64,000 bases of DNA from Synechococcus sp. UW140 (GTDB taxonomy: Bacteria; Cyanobacteriota; Cyanobacteriia; PCC-6307; Cyanobiaceae). Every line of letters begins with the position of its first letter. Position 1 is the stretch's first letter. The stretch is taken from positions 1 to 64,000 of the forward strand of contig CAMAVE010000004.1 of NCBI GenBank assembly GCA_945861595.1, in the 5' to 3' direction. The translations under genes were made by a program, and so were the position numbers. Below are positions 11,454 to 21,414 of this stretch, in pieces. Under the pieces are notes generated by a model. That model searched no databases. It worked only from the letters and a program-made list of their open reading frames with translations, and was not told the origin of the DNA.

Positions 11454-12299
11454 ATGCTCAATAGACCGATCACTAGGCCCCAGGCCCCCGGCACATCCGA
11501 GGGGGTCACTCGCTTGACCCGGCGCCGTAGCTCCGCCGGTCCGATCCCGCCCAACCGCCCCCTAAGCCCCCGCGATCCCCAACAACCCATTCGCGGCGGT
11601 GCCCGGGCCACGTTCCTGGCCCTGAGGGACCACGGCAAGGTTTTTGTTGCCGACCTGCCCCGCCTCTCCGATGGCCAGCTCTGCAATGTGGTGCGGGAGG
11701 CCCGGGAGGTGCTGGAAAGCCTGAACCGCCGCATCGACGAACTTCAACAGCAGATCAACCTGTCCCAGCTCGAGCAGGAAACGATCATCCGCGCCTCGAC
11801 CAAACGGGATGTCACCGAGCGCTTCATCCGGGCGGTGGAGGACGAACAGGAGCAGCGACGCTCCAATCCGGCTCTCAAGGCCGCCGCAGGGGAATCCCTA
11901 AGCCGCACCTTCCTGGAGCTGGCCCGTCACCGCCTGCCGGGGGCCACCTTTGATTCCCTGTTGCAGGAAGCGGTGTGCATCCTGGAACTGGAAACCGGCC
12001 TCAAGCTGGATCCCGACGCCGCCATCCCCCTCGATGAGTCAGCGGCCGCTGATGGCGGCCCGGAGGCGGCTGGAGAGGATTTGGCTGGTTCAGGGCCCGC
12101 CCTGGGGGAACAGTTCAATGGAGAGGGGAAAGCCCAACCAGGCCTGGAGGCCGGGCCGACCCTGGCCGCCAGGCCCTTGGCACCCCGCAATTTAAGTGTG
12201 GTGCGCCATGCCCCCAGCCTGGAGAACGAGCGCCAACCCTTGCCCGTGGTGTTGAGCCCAGACCCCTCCCCAACCCTGGCTCGGCCCAGCCAGCCCTGA
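11454..12299 (+). CDS. hypothetical protein, coiled-coil-like central region
   Basis: 281 aa, no competing ORF; VVREAREVLESLNRRIDELQQQI segment; family not recognised. Confidence 0.7.
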   Translation: MLNRPITRPQAPGTSEGVTRLTRRRSSAGPIPPNRPLSPRDPQQPIRGGARATFLALRDHGKVFVADLPRLSDGQLCNVVREAREVLESLNRRIDELQQQINLSQLEQETIIRASTKRDVTERFIRAVEDEQEQRRSNPALKAAAGESLSRTFLELARHRLPGATFDSLLQEAVCILELETGLKLDPDAAIPLDESAAADGGPEAAGEDLAGSGPALGEQFNGEGKAQPGLEAGPTLAARPLAPRNLSVVRHAPSLENERQPLPVVLSPDPSPTLARPSQP

Positions 12300-12360
12300 A
12301 GCTGGGCCGCCCAGGCGGACTCGCCCGAGCCAGCCAGGGCGGTTACTTCAACAGCCCCTC

Positions 12361-13455
12361 TCAACGGCTCTGGAAGGGGTTGATCGGCATACGCGGGCCG
12401 CTCAGTACCAGCTGATCAAGCTGCTGTCGTTCCGCCAGGCTGAGCTGCCAACTGCGGGCCGCGGCCACCGTTTCCACCTGGTCAGGGCGGCGCAGCCCCG
12501 GAATCGGCATGGCCCCATGGGCCCGGCACCAATTCAGGGCCACCGCCGCCAGGTCGCTGCCATGGCCAGCGGCGATCGACGCCATGGTGTCGAGCAGGGG
12601 CCCCAAACCCGCTTCAAGCCGCCGAAACAGGGTGCCCCGAGGCCCTTGGGGGGCAATGCTCACCTGGCCGGGCGGACGGGCCAGCAGGCCCAGGGCCAGG
12701 GGGCTGTAGGCAATCAATGGAATGCCAAGCTCCCGGCAAACCTGGGCCACCCCGCCTGGCGCCACGGCCTCGGGAGCCAGCAACGACAGTTGGACCTGCA
12801 GGCTGGCCACGGCCACCCCTTGGGCTGCCAATTGGGCCACCACCTGGCGCAGCCGGAGCGGCCCCAGGTTGGAGAGCCCCAGGCTGGCCACCTGGCCGCT
12901 GCGCACCAGATCGGCCAGGCCCAGCAGCAGGGGCGGCTCCTGCCAGGGGGCATAGCGGGCGGTGCTCCAATGCAGCTGCACCCGATCGAGCTTGCCCTGC
13001 AGGCGCTGCCTAGACGCCCGAAAAGCGCGATCAAAGCCGCGCCGGCCCAGGCGCCAGGGGAAGGGTGCCAGCTTGGTGGCGATGCAACACCTGGAGCGCT
13101 GGGCCGGCGAAAGGGCAGCGGCGAACTGGCCCAACAACTGCTCGCTTCGGCCGTTCCAGCGGCCGGTGCCATAGGAATCGGCGGTGTCGAAAAAACAGAG
13201 ATCCAGGTCGAGGCAACGCTGGAAAGTGGCCGCCAACTGGTGATCCAAGGCGGGGTCATAGCCCCATAGGAACTGGTTCCCCCAGGCCCAGGTGCCGACG
13301 CCGATGGACGGCAGGGGCTGGGGAGACTCGGCCGGGAGCGGGCCTGGCGAGGGAGCCGCCGCCGCCCCGGGTTGGGGGCCGCCGCCTACGGGATCTGGCA
13401 GGTCGGGCAACCGGGCGGGCGGCTCGCCTGGCCGGACCATCGGCTCACTTGCCAT
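12361..13455 (-). CDS. aldo/keto reductase
   Basis: GVGTWAWGN, CFFDTADSYGTGR, LGLSNLG, IAYSPLALGLL; ATG at 13455 with AAAGGA Shine-Dalgarno-like sequence upstream. Confidence 0.9.
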   Translation of the reverse strand: MASEPMVRPGEPPARLPDLPDPVGGGPQPGAAAAPSPGPLPAESPQPLPSIGVGTWAWGNQFLWGYDPALDHQLAATFQRCLDLDLCFFDTADSYGTGRWNGRSEQLLGQFAAALSPAQRSRCCIATKLAPFPWRLGRRGFDRAFRASRQRLQGKLDRVQLHWSTARYAPWQEPPLLLGLADLVRSGQVASLGLSNLGPLRLRQVVAQLAAQGVAVASLQVQLSLLAPEAVAPGGVAQVCRELGIPLIAYSPLALGLLARPPGQVSIAPQGPRGTLFRRLEAGLGPLLDTMASIAAGHGSDLAAVALNWCRAHGAMPIPGLRRPDQVETVAAARSWQLSLAERQQLDQLVLSGPRMPINPFQSR

Positions 13456-13591
13456 GATCAATCCTTTAAAGAACCCAATTTCGGTGCATTCTCTGCTGCC
13501 TGGTTCAGGCCAGCCCCCCGGCGCACCGGCCCCCACCCCAGGTCCGGAAGGGGGAGTTGGCCCAGGTTCGGAAGGGGCCGCTGCCCCAGCG

Positions 13592-13702
13592 ATGGCCTCG
13601 CCGCCAGCCCCCCGCGATCCCGTGCTCTGCCAGCACTGCGGCCGCACGGCCAGCAATGGAATCAGTTGCGAGGGGATCTGCGTCGCCGATTCCGGCTATT
13701 GA
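13592..13702 (+). CDS. small CxxC protein (36 aa, CQHCGRTASNGISCEGICVADSGY)
   Basis: In-frame ATG 13592 with GAAGGGG upstream; Cys-rich tail CxxC...C...C; could instead start at ATG 13454. Confidence 0.55.
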   Translation: MASPPAPRDPVLCQHCGRTASNGISCEGICVADSGY

Positions 13703-13811
13703 GCCCCGGGGGCCCGCATGCCAGCCTCGGCGCGCCTGGGCGAGCGGGCCGGCCAACCCGCCTGCTTTTTGCCCTTCCCCTTCCCACTCCCTGGATCAAC
13801 TGGACCTGGCC

Positions 13812-14408
13812 ATGGCTGCGGCACGCTCCCATTCCACCCAGCGCCACCCCCCAGGCGCCAGGGCCAGGCTGGCTCTCGGCATCGCCAGCCTGGCCCTGGT
13901 CGCCGTCCCCCCCCAGGCCGCAGCCCTGCCCTCCGCCAGCCCGGCGAGGGCCGCCAAACCGGCGGTCCCTAACCGGGGGCCTGTGGGGCGCGATGGGGGC
14001 TTCGGCTTCTGGCAGAGCGGCACCCGCAGCTGCAGCCGCAACCTGGCCGGATTCCCCCAAAGCAACTGCCAGCAGGTGCAACTCGACCAACAGATGGAGG
14101 GCCTCCTCACGGTGCGCTTCATCGCCCCTGGTGCCCAGAAAGACAGCCTCAACCAGCTGATCGTGGTGGGGCTACTGCAGCCCAATAGCCAGCCCCTGCT
14201 CTGCCACCAGGGTCGCTGCCAGCCGGCCGGCCCCCTGACCACGGTGGTGAGCACGGTGAGCGAGCGCAGCTTCGATGGCCGGGGCCTAGCCCAGGGCCTG
14301 CCCAAGACCTGGCTGGCGAACGGCAGCTGCCGGTTTGAGGCCAGCCACGTGCGCTGCGAGGCCGCAGCCCCCGATGGCCAACGCTGGCAGGCGAACGCCA
14401 ACTTTTAG
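13812..14408 (+). CDS. hypothetical secreted protein
   Basis: N-terminal signal-like ARLALGIASLALVAVPPQAAALPSA; CSRNLAGFPQSNCQQVQL. Confidence 0.7.
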   Translation: MAAARSHSTQRHPPGARARLALGIASLALVAVPPQAAALPSASPARAAKPAVPNRGPVGRDGGFGFWQSGTRSCSRNLAGFPQSNCQQVQLDQQMEGLLTVRFIAPGAQKDSLNQLIVVGLLQPNSQPLLCHQGRCQPAGPLTTVVSTVSERSFDGRGLAQGLPKTWLANGSCRFEASHVRCEAAAPDGQRWQANANF

Positions 14409-14459
14409 GCCTGATCCCCTTGGCCGGCCAGGGCAGGTTGGCTGAGCTGGCTTGATCAA

Positions 14460-14530
14460 AGGCGGCACCCAGATTCGAACTGGGGGTAAAGGATTTGCAA
14501 TCCTCTGCCTTACCACTTGGCCATGCCGCC
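14460..14530 (-). tRNA. tRNA-Cys (GCA)
   Basis: Reverse strand GGCGGCATGGCCAAGTGGTAAGGCAGAGGATTGCAAATCCTTTACCCCCAGTTCGAATCTGGGTGCCGCC; cloverleaf and GCA anticodon by eye. Confidence 0.95.
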
Positions 14531-14573
14531 ATCCGGGAGCAAACTCCCTCTCAGGGATCGTATCAGCCGTGTG

Positions 14574-15836
14574 ATGGCCACCAGGCTGCTGGTTCTGAGT
14601 AATGGCCATGGGGAGGATCTGATCGCCCTGCGGGTGCTCCAGGCCCTGCATGCACGCCTGCCCGAACTGCAGGTGGCCGTGTTGCCCCTCGTGGGGGAAG
14701 GCAGCGCCTTTGCCGCGGCCGAAGCGGAGGGCTGGCTGCAACGGATCGGGCCCCGCCAGGCCCTGCCCAGTGGCGGTTTCAGCAACCAGAGCCTGAGGGG
14801 CTTGCTCCGGGACCTGGCCGCCGGCCTGCCCCTGTTGAGCTGGCGCCAATGGCAATTGGTGCGGCGCTGGGGGCGCCAGGGCGGCGCCGTGCTGGCCGTG
14901 GGGGACCTGCTGCCGTTGCTGCTGGCCTGGGCCAGTGGGGCGCCCTATGGCTTCATCGGCACCCCCAAAAGCGACTACACCTGGCGCAGTGGCCCTGGCC
15001 AGGCCTGGCCCGCTGACGCCTACCACCGGCTCAAGGGCAGCGAATGGGACCCCTGGGAATGGGCCCTGATGGGGCGGCCCCGCTGCCGGCTGGTGGCCCT
15101 GCGCGATCCGCTCACGGCCCGGGGCTTGGCGCGCCGTGGCGTGGCGGCGCTTGCCCCCGGCAATCCGATGCTGGATGGCCTTGTGGGGCCGCCCTTACCC
15201 GCCAGCCTCGGGGGCTATCGCCGCATCGTGCTGCTGGCGGGCAGCCGCCTGCCTGAGGCCCGGGCCAACTTCGCCCGGCTGATTGATGCGGTGCTGGCCT
15301 GGAGCGATGGACGCTGGGACGGGCGTGAGGAGAGTCCGGTCGTGCTGCTCGCCCCAGGCGGCTCCCGGCCGGCCCCCGAGGAGCTGGCCCCGATCTTGCG
15401 GTGGCGAGACTTCGAGCCCGCTGAGCCCCCTGTCGGCAGTGGGGCCAAGGCGGCCTGGCGGCGGCGGGGCCTGCTGGTGCTGCTTGGACCGGGCCGCTTC
15501 ACCCCCTGGGCCAGCTGGGGCGAGCTGGGCCTAGCCACGGCCGGCACCGCCACCGAACAGCTGGTGGGCCTGGGGATTGGCGCGTTGTCCCTGCCGGGAC
15601 CTGGCCCCCAATTCAAGCTCGGCTTTGCCCAGCGCCAGAGCCGGCTTCTCGGCGGGGCCGTGGCGGTCTGCCAGACGGAAGCGGAGCTGGCGGACAGGTT
15701 GCAGCAGCTCCTAAGCGACCCCGAGCGCCGCCAGCAGCTGGGGGCCATCGGCCGGCGGCGGATGGGCCCCCCCGGCGGTAGCGAGGCCCTAGCCGCCCTG
15801 GTGCAGGAGCGGCTACTGACCGAGGGCCAGGGATGA
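14574..15836 (+). CDS. lipid-A-disaccharide synthase-related (LpxB-like) protein
   Basis: LLVLSNGHGEDLIALRVLQAL, GFIGTPKSDYTWR, LLAGSRLPEA, TATEQLVGLGIGALSLPGPGPQFK; alternate start at 14517. Confidence 0.8.
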   Translation: MATRLLVLSNGHGEDLIALRVLQALHARLPELQVAVLPLVGEGSAFAAAEAEGWLQRIGPRQALPSGGFSNQSLRGLLRDLAAGLPLLSWRQWQLVRRWGRQGGAVLAVGDLLPLLLAWASGAPYGFIGTPKSDYTWRSGPGQAWPADAYHRLKGSEWDPWEWALMGRPRCRLVALRDPLTARGLARRGVAALAPGNPMLDGLVGPPLPASLGGYRRIVLLAGSRLPEARANFARLIDAVLAWSDGRWDGREESPVVLLAPGGSRPAPEELAPILRWRDFEPAEPPVGSGAKAAWRRRGLLVLLGPGRFTPWASWGELGLATAGTATEQLVGLGIGALSLPGPGPQFKLGFAQRQSRLLGGAVAVCQTEAELADRLQQLLSDPERRQQLGAIGRRRMGPPGGSEALAALVQERLLTEGQG

Positions 15837-15867
15837 TGGATCTATCCCCGCCCCAGAGACGCCCGCC

Positions 15868-16125
15868 ATGGCCGCCCCCCCCGATCGCGACTACATGGCG
15901 GCCTGCAGTCGCCTGGCCAGCCTGATGAGCATCAGCATTTCCGCCGCCCGGCGCCGGATCGACCTGGCGGCCGTCAAGGAAGGGATCCGCGACACACCCG
16001 GCCGCATCGCCCTGGCCGAACGGCTCCTCAGCGAGGCCGAGCCCGGCAGCCAGGCCGCCCGCCTACGACTCGATGGCCTGCTGGAAGCGGTGGCTTCGGA
16101 AGCCAACTTCATGGACGAAGACTGA
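15868..16125 (+). CDS. small hypothetical protein
   Basis: 85 aa ORF, no competing gene. Confidence 0.6.
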   Translation: MAAPPDRDYMAACSRLASLMSISISAARRRIDLAAVKEGIRDTPGRIALAERLLSEAEPGSQAARLRLDGLLEAVASEANFMDED

Positions 16126-16237
16126 AACGAAGCCCGCAAGACCGGCTGGGCCAGCCGCCATCGCCCAGCCCGCCAGCCGCCCAAGCCCCAACCCAGGCCA
16201 GTGCACCTGGGTGGTGCCGCCCTGGCCTGAGCTCGGC

Positions 16238-16912
16238 TCAACGATGTTCAAAGATCTGGCCGTACTGGCCGCGATCGAGGTCGGAGAACACGGGGATGCA
16301 GGCAAAACAGCGCTCGGCCAGCGCCAGCCGCTCCTCGCGCACCAGCATCAAATGGAGCCGGTCCCGGGCCGGCAGCAGGTAGCGCACGTCGTTGGCGGCG
16401 TAGGCCAGTTGGCTGTCACTGAGCTCCTCAACCCGGCCCCAATCACTGCTCTGGGCCTGCTTGTCCAGTTCCACCCCCACCAGCTCCTGCACCACCTCCT
16501 TGAGACCGTGGCGGGGGCTGTAGGTGCGGGCTAGGCGGCTGGCCACCTTGGTGCAGAACAGGGGCGCCACGGCGATGCCGAGCCCCTCGGCCAGGGCCGC
16601 CACATCAAAGCGGGCGAAGTGGAACACCTTCTCAATGCCAGGCGCCTCCATCAGCTGCTTGAGCAGGGGCGCCTGGGTCTGGCCCCGGGCGATGCGGATG
16701 CAACAGACGTTGTCCTGGTCGTCGCAGATCTGCACCAAACACAGGCGGTCGCGCCCGTGCACGAGCCCCATGGCCTCCGTATCGACCGCTAGGGCCTGGG
16801 CGCCCCCCAGCAGGCCATGCCATTCGCTCGAGAGATCGCCATCCAGCACGGCAAAGCGGGCAGGGGCGGAGCCGGGGGCGGGAGCCATGGAGCCAGGGCG
16901 AACTGCTGCCAT
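16238..16912 (-). CDS. ribonuclease D-like 3'-5' exonuclease
   Basis: ALAVDTEAMGLV, VFHFARFDVAAL, YAANDVRYLL (DEDDy exonuclease motifs). Confidence 0.92.
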   Translation of the reverse strand: MAAVRPGSMAPAPGSAPARFAVLDGDLSSEWHGLLGGAQALAVDTEAMGLVHGRDRLCLVQICDDQDNVCCIRIARGQTQAPLLKQLMEAPGIEKVFHFARFDVAALAEGLGIAVAPLFCTKVASRLARTYSPRHGLKEVVQELVGVELDKQAQSSDWGRVEELSDSQLAYAANDVRYLLPARDRLHLMLVREERLALAERCFACIPVFSDLDRGQYGQIFEHR

Positions 16913-17037
16913 GGTCGCGGATCAGGGACTGGTGCCCAGACCCGCAAGCGCTCCTAACCGCCGCGCCCCAACCAGCTGGAGCCCCACCGCTGGAGCCGCC
17001 CAGGCCATCCGGCCCAGGACCCGATCAACGCGCCTGC

Positions 17038-17592
17038 GTGAAGTTGCATGGTCAATGGGTTGATCCATCGGCCCCGCCGCAGCTACCAGAAGGGCAGGAC
17101 CTTGCCACACCGTCCGTGCGCACCTCCAGCCCCAGCCAGGCTTGCAAGAGCCTGGAGGCCATTCACCACTTCTTCGACCAGCCGCCGCTGCTGCATCTCG
17201 GCCTGGAGTTGGCGGTCTGCTGGGTGCTGGATCGCTTGCTCGAAGCCGACAGCTATCCCACCGCCCTGATGCAGCAACTGGGCCAGGCCCATCCCCAGCT
17301 GCGCCTCTCGGAAACCGTGCTGCACCAGGCGATCACCTTCCTCGATCACCAGGAGGCGATCAGCTCCTATGCCCAGCGCTGTCCCAGCCGCGGCCGGCCC
17401 CGCCGCATGCTGCACCTGCGCGAGGAGCACCGCAGCGGCGCCCTCGCCCTGATGCCCCCATGGCGTCTCTGGCTGGAGGACAATGAACGGCCCGCCAACG
17501 TCAGCCGCCATGCCCCCAGCCCTGGGCTCCACCCTGCTGCTCACCCTGCTGTTGGCCATCGGGCTGGTGTTCTTCCTGCGGGCTGCCAGTAA
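17038..17592 (+). CDS. hypothetical protein, possibly winged-helix (PadR-like)
   Basis: Core SYPTALMQQLGQAHPQLRLSETVLHQAITFLDHQEAISS...SRGRPRRMLHL is PadR-like by eye; start uncertain; 3' end overlaps next ORF by ~110 nt. Confidence 0.6.
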   Translation: MKLHGQWVDPSAPPQLPEGQDLATPSVRTSSPSQACKSLEAIHHFFDQPPLLHLGLELAVCWVLDRLLEADSYPTALMQQLGQAHPQLRLSETVLHQAITFLDHQEAISSYAQRCPSRGRPRRMLHLREEHRSGALALMPPWRLWLEDNERPANVSRHAPSPGLHPAAHPAVGHRAGVLPAGCQ

Positions 17593-18064
17593 GGACCGCA
17601 CCACGGTGGTGGAGATCCACTCGCCGCGGCCGGCCCTGGAGGTGCTCGCCGGCCTAAGCCAGTGGTTGGGGGAACGGGGCTGGCAGGCCGACACCAGCAG
17701 TCCGGAGCAGCGGCTGCTGCGCTTCCGCGGCCAGGTGGCCGCCAGCACGCCCCTGGCCTGGCTGCTCTCCCTGCTGGGCGGTGTGGGCGCCGGCTGTCTC
17801 GGGTTGGTTCTGCGCCAGTTGCTGCCCCAATTGGGCTGGTGGCCCGTGGCCCTGGCCCTGGTCGGGCCCCTGGCGGGCCAGGTCTATCGCCGTCGGGCGG
17901 CCCGGGCCGAATCCCTGGAGTTGCGCCTGATCAGCGCCGATGACGCACCCAGCAGCAGCCTGCGGGTGCGGGCGCACCGCGATGAATTAATTGCCATGGA
18001 AGTGGAATTGGGCCCAACCCTGCAACTGGCCAGCGATGGCGCCCTGTTGAGTTCGCCAATCTGA
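17483..18064 (+). CDS. cofactor assembly of complex C subunit B (CCB)-like membrane protein
   Basis: N-term TM, RTTVVEIHSPRPALEVLAGLSQWLGERGW; ATG 17510 also possible. Confidence 0.7.
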   Translation: MNGPPTSAAMPPALGSTLLLTLLLAIGLVFFLRAASKDRTTVVEIHSPRPALEVLAGLSQWLGERGWQADTSSPEQRLLRFRGQVAASTPLAWLLSLLGGVGAGCLGLVLRQLLPQLGWWPVALALVGPLAGQVYRRRAARAESLELRLISADDAPSSSLRVRAHRDELIAMEVELGPTLQLASDGALLSSPI

Positions 18065-18119
18065 AGAACCCTGCCCCCGCTGGATCGAACCCGCAAGCGG
18101 GCAAAACGTCTGCGGGGCC

Positions 18120-18139
18120 AAGCCGCTTGAGGGCTTTTT
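18120..18139 (+). terminator. weak rho-independent terminator candidate
   Basis: AAGCC / GGCTT 5-bp stem followed by T5. Confidence 0.4.
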
Positions 18140-18172
18140 GGTAATGGATTTAACGGAAATCCAGCTTCGTCG

Positions 18173-19084
18173 TTGCCAAATCCCTGCCAGGCCGCGACGG
18201 GGCCCTCAACAGACGCCATGCTGGTAGCCGTGACGGACCCACCCCCCCAAAAACGCCCTGGCCTGGGCCAACTGCTGCCGGTTCTGGTCAGCCTGGCTGG
18301 TCTTTGCGCCATGCCAAGCGCTTCGGCCCAGGGGGCCTTTGCCCGGCTGGCGCCCCTGAGCTTGACCGCCGGTTTCACCGGCCCCAGGGCCCCCCTGGCC
18401 AAGGACTGGGTCGGCCGAGTGCCCCTAGCCCCGGGAACCCCGATTTTGGTGCTGGCTGGCCATGCCGACTCCCAGGGCATTGCGGGTGCTGGCACCTCCG
18501 GCGCCGCCGTGGCCCTGCGGGGCGCCGCACCGATGCAGGCCGATATCCAGGACGAGCTCTACTGGAACCTGCGCACCGCCACCGCCGTGGTGGCCCTGGG
18601 CCGCAGCCGCGGGCTGGAGATCCAGCTCTATGTGCCGCCGGTGCGGGACATCACAAGCGGCGACGATCCCCGCACCAACTGGAGCATCGGCAAAGCCTTC
18701 GCCGCCGCCGGCGGCTACGCCCTGGAGATCCACTTCGACGCCTACGGCCCCGATGGCATTGGCTCGGGCCTGATGCCGCCGATCAACCGGCCGATCAGCC
18801 AGCTCGATGAAAGCCTGGCCCAGGCCTTTGGCGCCTATCCGCGCCTGTTCCGGGGCGGTCTGGGGGCCCCGAAGCGGGGTATTGCCATCCTAGAAATTGG
18901 CAAGCTCGAAGGCAAGCTTGAGGCGTCCCTAAGGGATCCCCGCCAGCGGGAAGCGAGCATCGCCGGGATTGCCGAGCGGATCGTCGCCGCCCTTGAACTG
19001 GGGCTAGGGATCAATCCACCGCCTGGTGCGGTTGGCAGCGAGCCGCCAGGGACGGGTCCGCAAGCCAGTTCTGGGGGCGGGTGA
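18173..19084 (+). CDS. secreted protein, N-acetylmuramoyl-L-alanine amidase-like fold (tentative)
   Basis: [15 protein letters not shown]..., [18 protein letters not shown] resemble amidase_3 metal-ligand regions; overlaps hemF 3' end. Confidence 0.6.
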   Translation: MPNPCQAATGPSTDAMLVAVTDPPPQKRPGLGQLLPVLVSLAGLCAMPSASAQGAFARLAPLSLTAGFTGPRAPLAKDWVGRVPLAPGTPILVLAGHADSQGIAGAGTSGAAVALRGAAPMQADIQDELYWNLRTATAVVALGRSRGLEIQLYVPPVRDITSGDDPRTNWSIGKAFAAAGGYALEIHFDAYGPDGIGSGLMPPINRPISQLDESLAQAFGAYPRLFRGGLGAPKRGIAILEIGKLEGKLEASLRDPRQREASIAGIAERIVAALELGLGINPPPGAVGSEPPGTGPQASSGGG

Positions 19085-20153
19085 AGAGGTCGGTAAGCAG
19101 GGCCTCGCGACTGCCTTCAGGCGGCTTGTAGCCGTATTCCCAACGCACCAGCGGTGGCAGGGACATCAGGATTGATTCGGTGCGGCCGTTGGTCTGCAGG
19201 CCAAAAATCGTGCCCCGGTCGAACACCAGGTTGAACTCCACATAGCGGCCGCGGCGATAGAGCTGGAACTGGCGCTCCCGTTCGCCATAGGGCAGGTGCT
19301 GCCGCTTCTCCACGATCGGCACGTAGCTGGGCAAAAACGCGTTGCCGCAGGCCGAAGCCAGGGCAAAGAGCTGCTCCCAGTTCTGGCCCAGGGGCCCCTG
19401 GCCAGCGCTGGCGGCGGCCGCAGGGCCCTCGGGATCCTGGCCCTTGTAGAGCACGCCGCGGGGGTCCTGGTAGTCGTAGAAGATGCCGCCCACACCGCGG
19501 GTTTCCTGGCGGTGCTTCAGGAAGAAATACTCGTCACACCAGGGCTTGAACACCGGGTAGTAGGCCGGATTGACGCTGTCGCAGGCGTTTTTGAGGGTCT
19601 GGTGGAAGTGCTTGGCGTCCTCCAAGAAGGGGTAATAGGGGGTGAGGTCGGCGCCGCCGCCAAACCACCACACGGGACCGGCCTCGAAGTAGCGGTAATT
19701 GAGGTGAATGGTGGGGATGTAGGGGCTGCGGGGGTGCAACACCATCGAGGTGCCAGTAGCAAACCAGCGCTGACCCTTGGCTTCGGGGCGTTGGCTCAGG
19801 ATTGAGGGGGGCAGCTGGTCACCCTCCACCTCGGAGAAGTTGACGCCCCCCTGTTCAAACACCCGGCCACCGGTCATCACCCGCGAGCGACCGCCGCCGC
19901 CCTCGGGCCGGATCCAGCTCTCTTCGGCAAAGGTGGCGCCGCCATCGAGGGCCTCCAGGCCAGCGCAGATCGAATCCTGCAGACCCATCAGCAGGGCCTT
20001 AGCCCGGGCGCGGGAATCGGCAGGCGGCCGTTCCAGGGGCAGCTCGCCGCCGGGGCTGGCGTCGCCGGGCACCGAACCGGAGGCGGCCCCGCCCACGAGG
20101 CCGCTCACCTTGGTCTTGGCACGGGACAGCAGGCCCTTCAGCATCAACGCCAC
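19011..20153 (-). CDS. hemF: oxygen-dependent coproporphyrinogen III oxidase
   Basis: [68 protein letters not shown]. Confidence 0.98.
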   Translation of the reverse strand: MALMLKGLLSRAKTKVSGLVGGAASGSVPGDASPGGELPLERPPADSRARAKALLMGLQDSICAGLEALDGGATFAEESWIRPEGGGGRSRVMTGGRVFEQGGVNFSEVEGDQLPPSILSQRPEAKGQRWFATGTSMVLHPRSPYIPTIHLNYRYFEAGPVWWFGGGADLTPYYPFLEDAKHFHQTLKNACDSVNPAYYPVFKPWCDEYFFLKHRQETRGVGGIFYDYQDPRGVLYKGQDPEGPAAAASAGQGPLGQNWEQLFALASACGNAFLPSYVPIVEKRQHLPYGERERQFQLYRRGRYVEFNLVFDRGTIFGLQTNGRTESILMSLPPLVRWEYGYKPPEGSREALLTDLFTRPQNWLADPSLAARCQPHQAVD

Positions 20154-20298
20154 GCCCCAGGGGCGCTAGAAACCAGCCCAGCCTTTCAGCCCACGGTCCC
20201 GCCGCACAAGCCCGCGAGAAGGATTGTCACGCCCCCAGGCCGGCAAACGCCCCTTGGGGAACGGTCCCTAGGATCCGGGCCCTGCCTTGCTCCGCCGG

Positions 20299-21414
20299 AT
20301 GGCCAGCCCAGATCAGGCACTCGAAGCGGCCCTCGCCGCCCTAGCGCCCCTCAAGGACGCCGGCAGCGGTCGCTCCCTGGTGGAGCTGCAGTGGATCGAT
20401 CAGCTGCGCCTGCAACCGAATCGGGCCGTGTTTCGCCTGGCCTTGCCAGGCTTTGCCACCAGCCAAAGAGAGCGGATTGTCAGCGAAGCCAGGGCGGCCC
20501 TGCTCCGCCTCGATGGCATCAACGACGTCCAAATTGAATTGGCCCAGGCCCCTGCCCAGGCGGGCCCCAGCGGCCATTCCCACCAGGGGGCGCCGATCGG
20601 CGCCGGCGGCCACGGGGGCGGGGCCGAGCGCCAGCCGATTGCGGGGGTGAAGCAGGTGATCGCCGTCAGCAGCGGCAAGGGCGGCGTCGGCAAGAGCACC
20701 GTGGCGGTCAACCTGGCCTGCGCCCTGGCCCAGGCGGGCCTGCGGGTGGGCCTGCTCGATGCCGATATCTATGGCCCCAACGCCCCCACCATGTTGGGGG
20801 TGGCCGACCGCACCCCCGAGGTGCAAGGCGAAGGGGCCGATCAGCGGCTGACCCCGATCGACAGCTGTGGCATCGCCATGGTGTCGATGGGGTTGCTGAT
20901 TGGCGAGAACCAACCGGTGATTTGGCGCGGCCCGATGCTCAACGGCATCATCCGCCAGTTCCTCTATCAAGTGGAGTGGGGTGAGCGCGATGTGCTCGTG
21001 GTGGACCTGCCCCCCGGCACGGGCGATGCCCAGCTCAGCCTTGCCCAGGCGGTGCCCATGGCCGGCGTGATCATCGTCACCACGCCCCAGCAGGTGTCCC
21101 TGCAGGATGCCCGCCGCGGCCTGGCGATGTTCCTGCAGATGGGCGTGCCGGTGCTGGGAGTGGTGGAGAACATGACCGCCTTTATCCCACCCGACGCCCC
21201 CGAGAAGCGCTACGAGCTCTTCGGCAGCGGCGGTGGCCAGATCCTCGCCGACGAGGCGGCCGTGCCGCTCCTGGCCCAGCTGCCGATGGAACTCGCTGTT
21301 GTCTCCGGCGGCGACCAGGGCCTGCCGGTGGTGCTCGCCGCGCCGGAGTCGGCCTCAGCCCAGGCCTTCACGGCCCTGGCCGCCCGCTTGCGCGCCCTCG
21401 CCCCGGCGCCATGA
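20299..21414 (+). CDS. Mrp/ApbC/NBP35 family Fe-S carrier ATPase
   Basis: VIAVSSGKGGVGKSTVAVNLACALAQAG, GLLDADIYGPNAPTMLG, N-term DUF59-like domain. Confidence 0.95.
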   Translation: MASPDQALEAALAALAPLKDAGSGRSLVELQWIDQLRLQPNRAVFRLALPGFATSQRERIVSEARAALLRLDGINDVQIELAQAPAQAGPSGHSHQGAPIGAGGHGGGAERQPIAGVKQVIAVSSGKGGVGKSTVAVNLACALAQAGLRVGLLDADIYGPNAPTMLGVADRTPEVQGEGADQRLTPIDSCGIAMVSMGLLIGENQPVIWRGPMLNGIIRQFLYQVEWGERDVLVVDLPPGTGDAQLSLAQAVPMAGVIIVTTPQQVSLQDARRGLAMFLQMGVPVLGVVENMTAFIPPDAPEKRYELFGSGGGQILADEAAVPLLAQLPMELAVVSGGDQGLPVVLAAPESASAQAFTALAARLRALAPAP

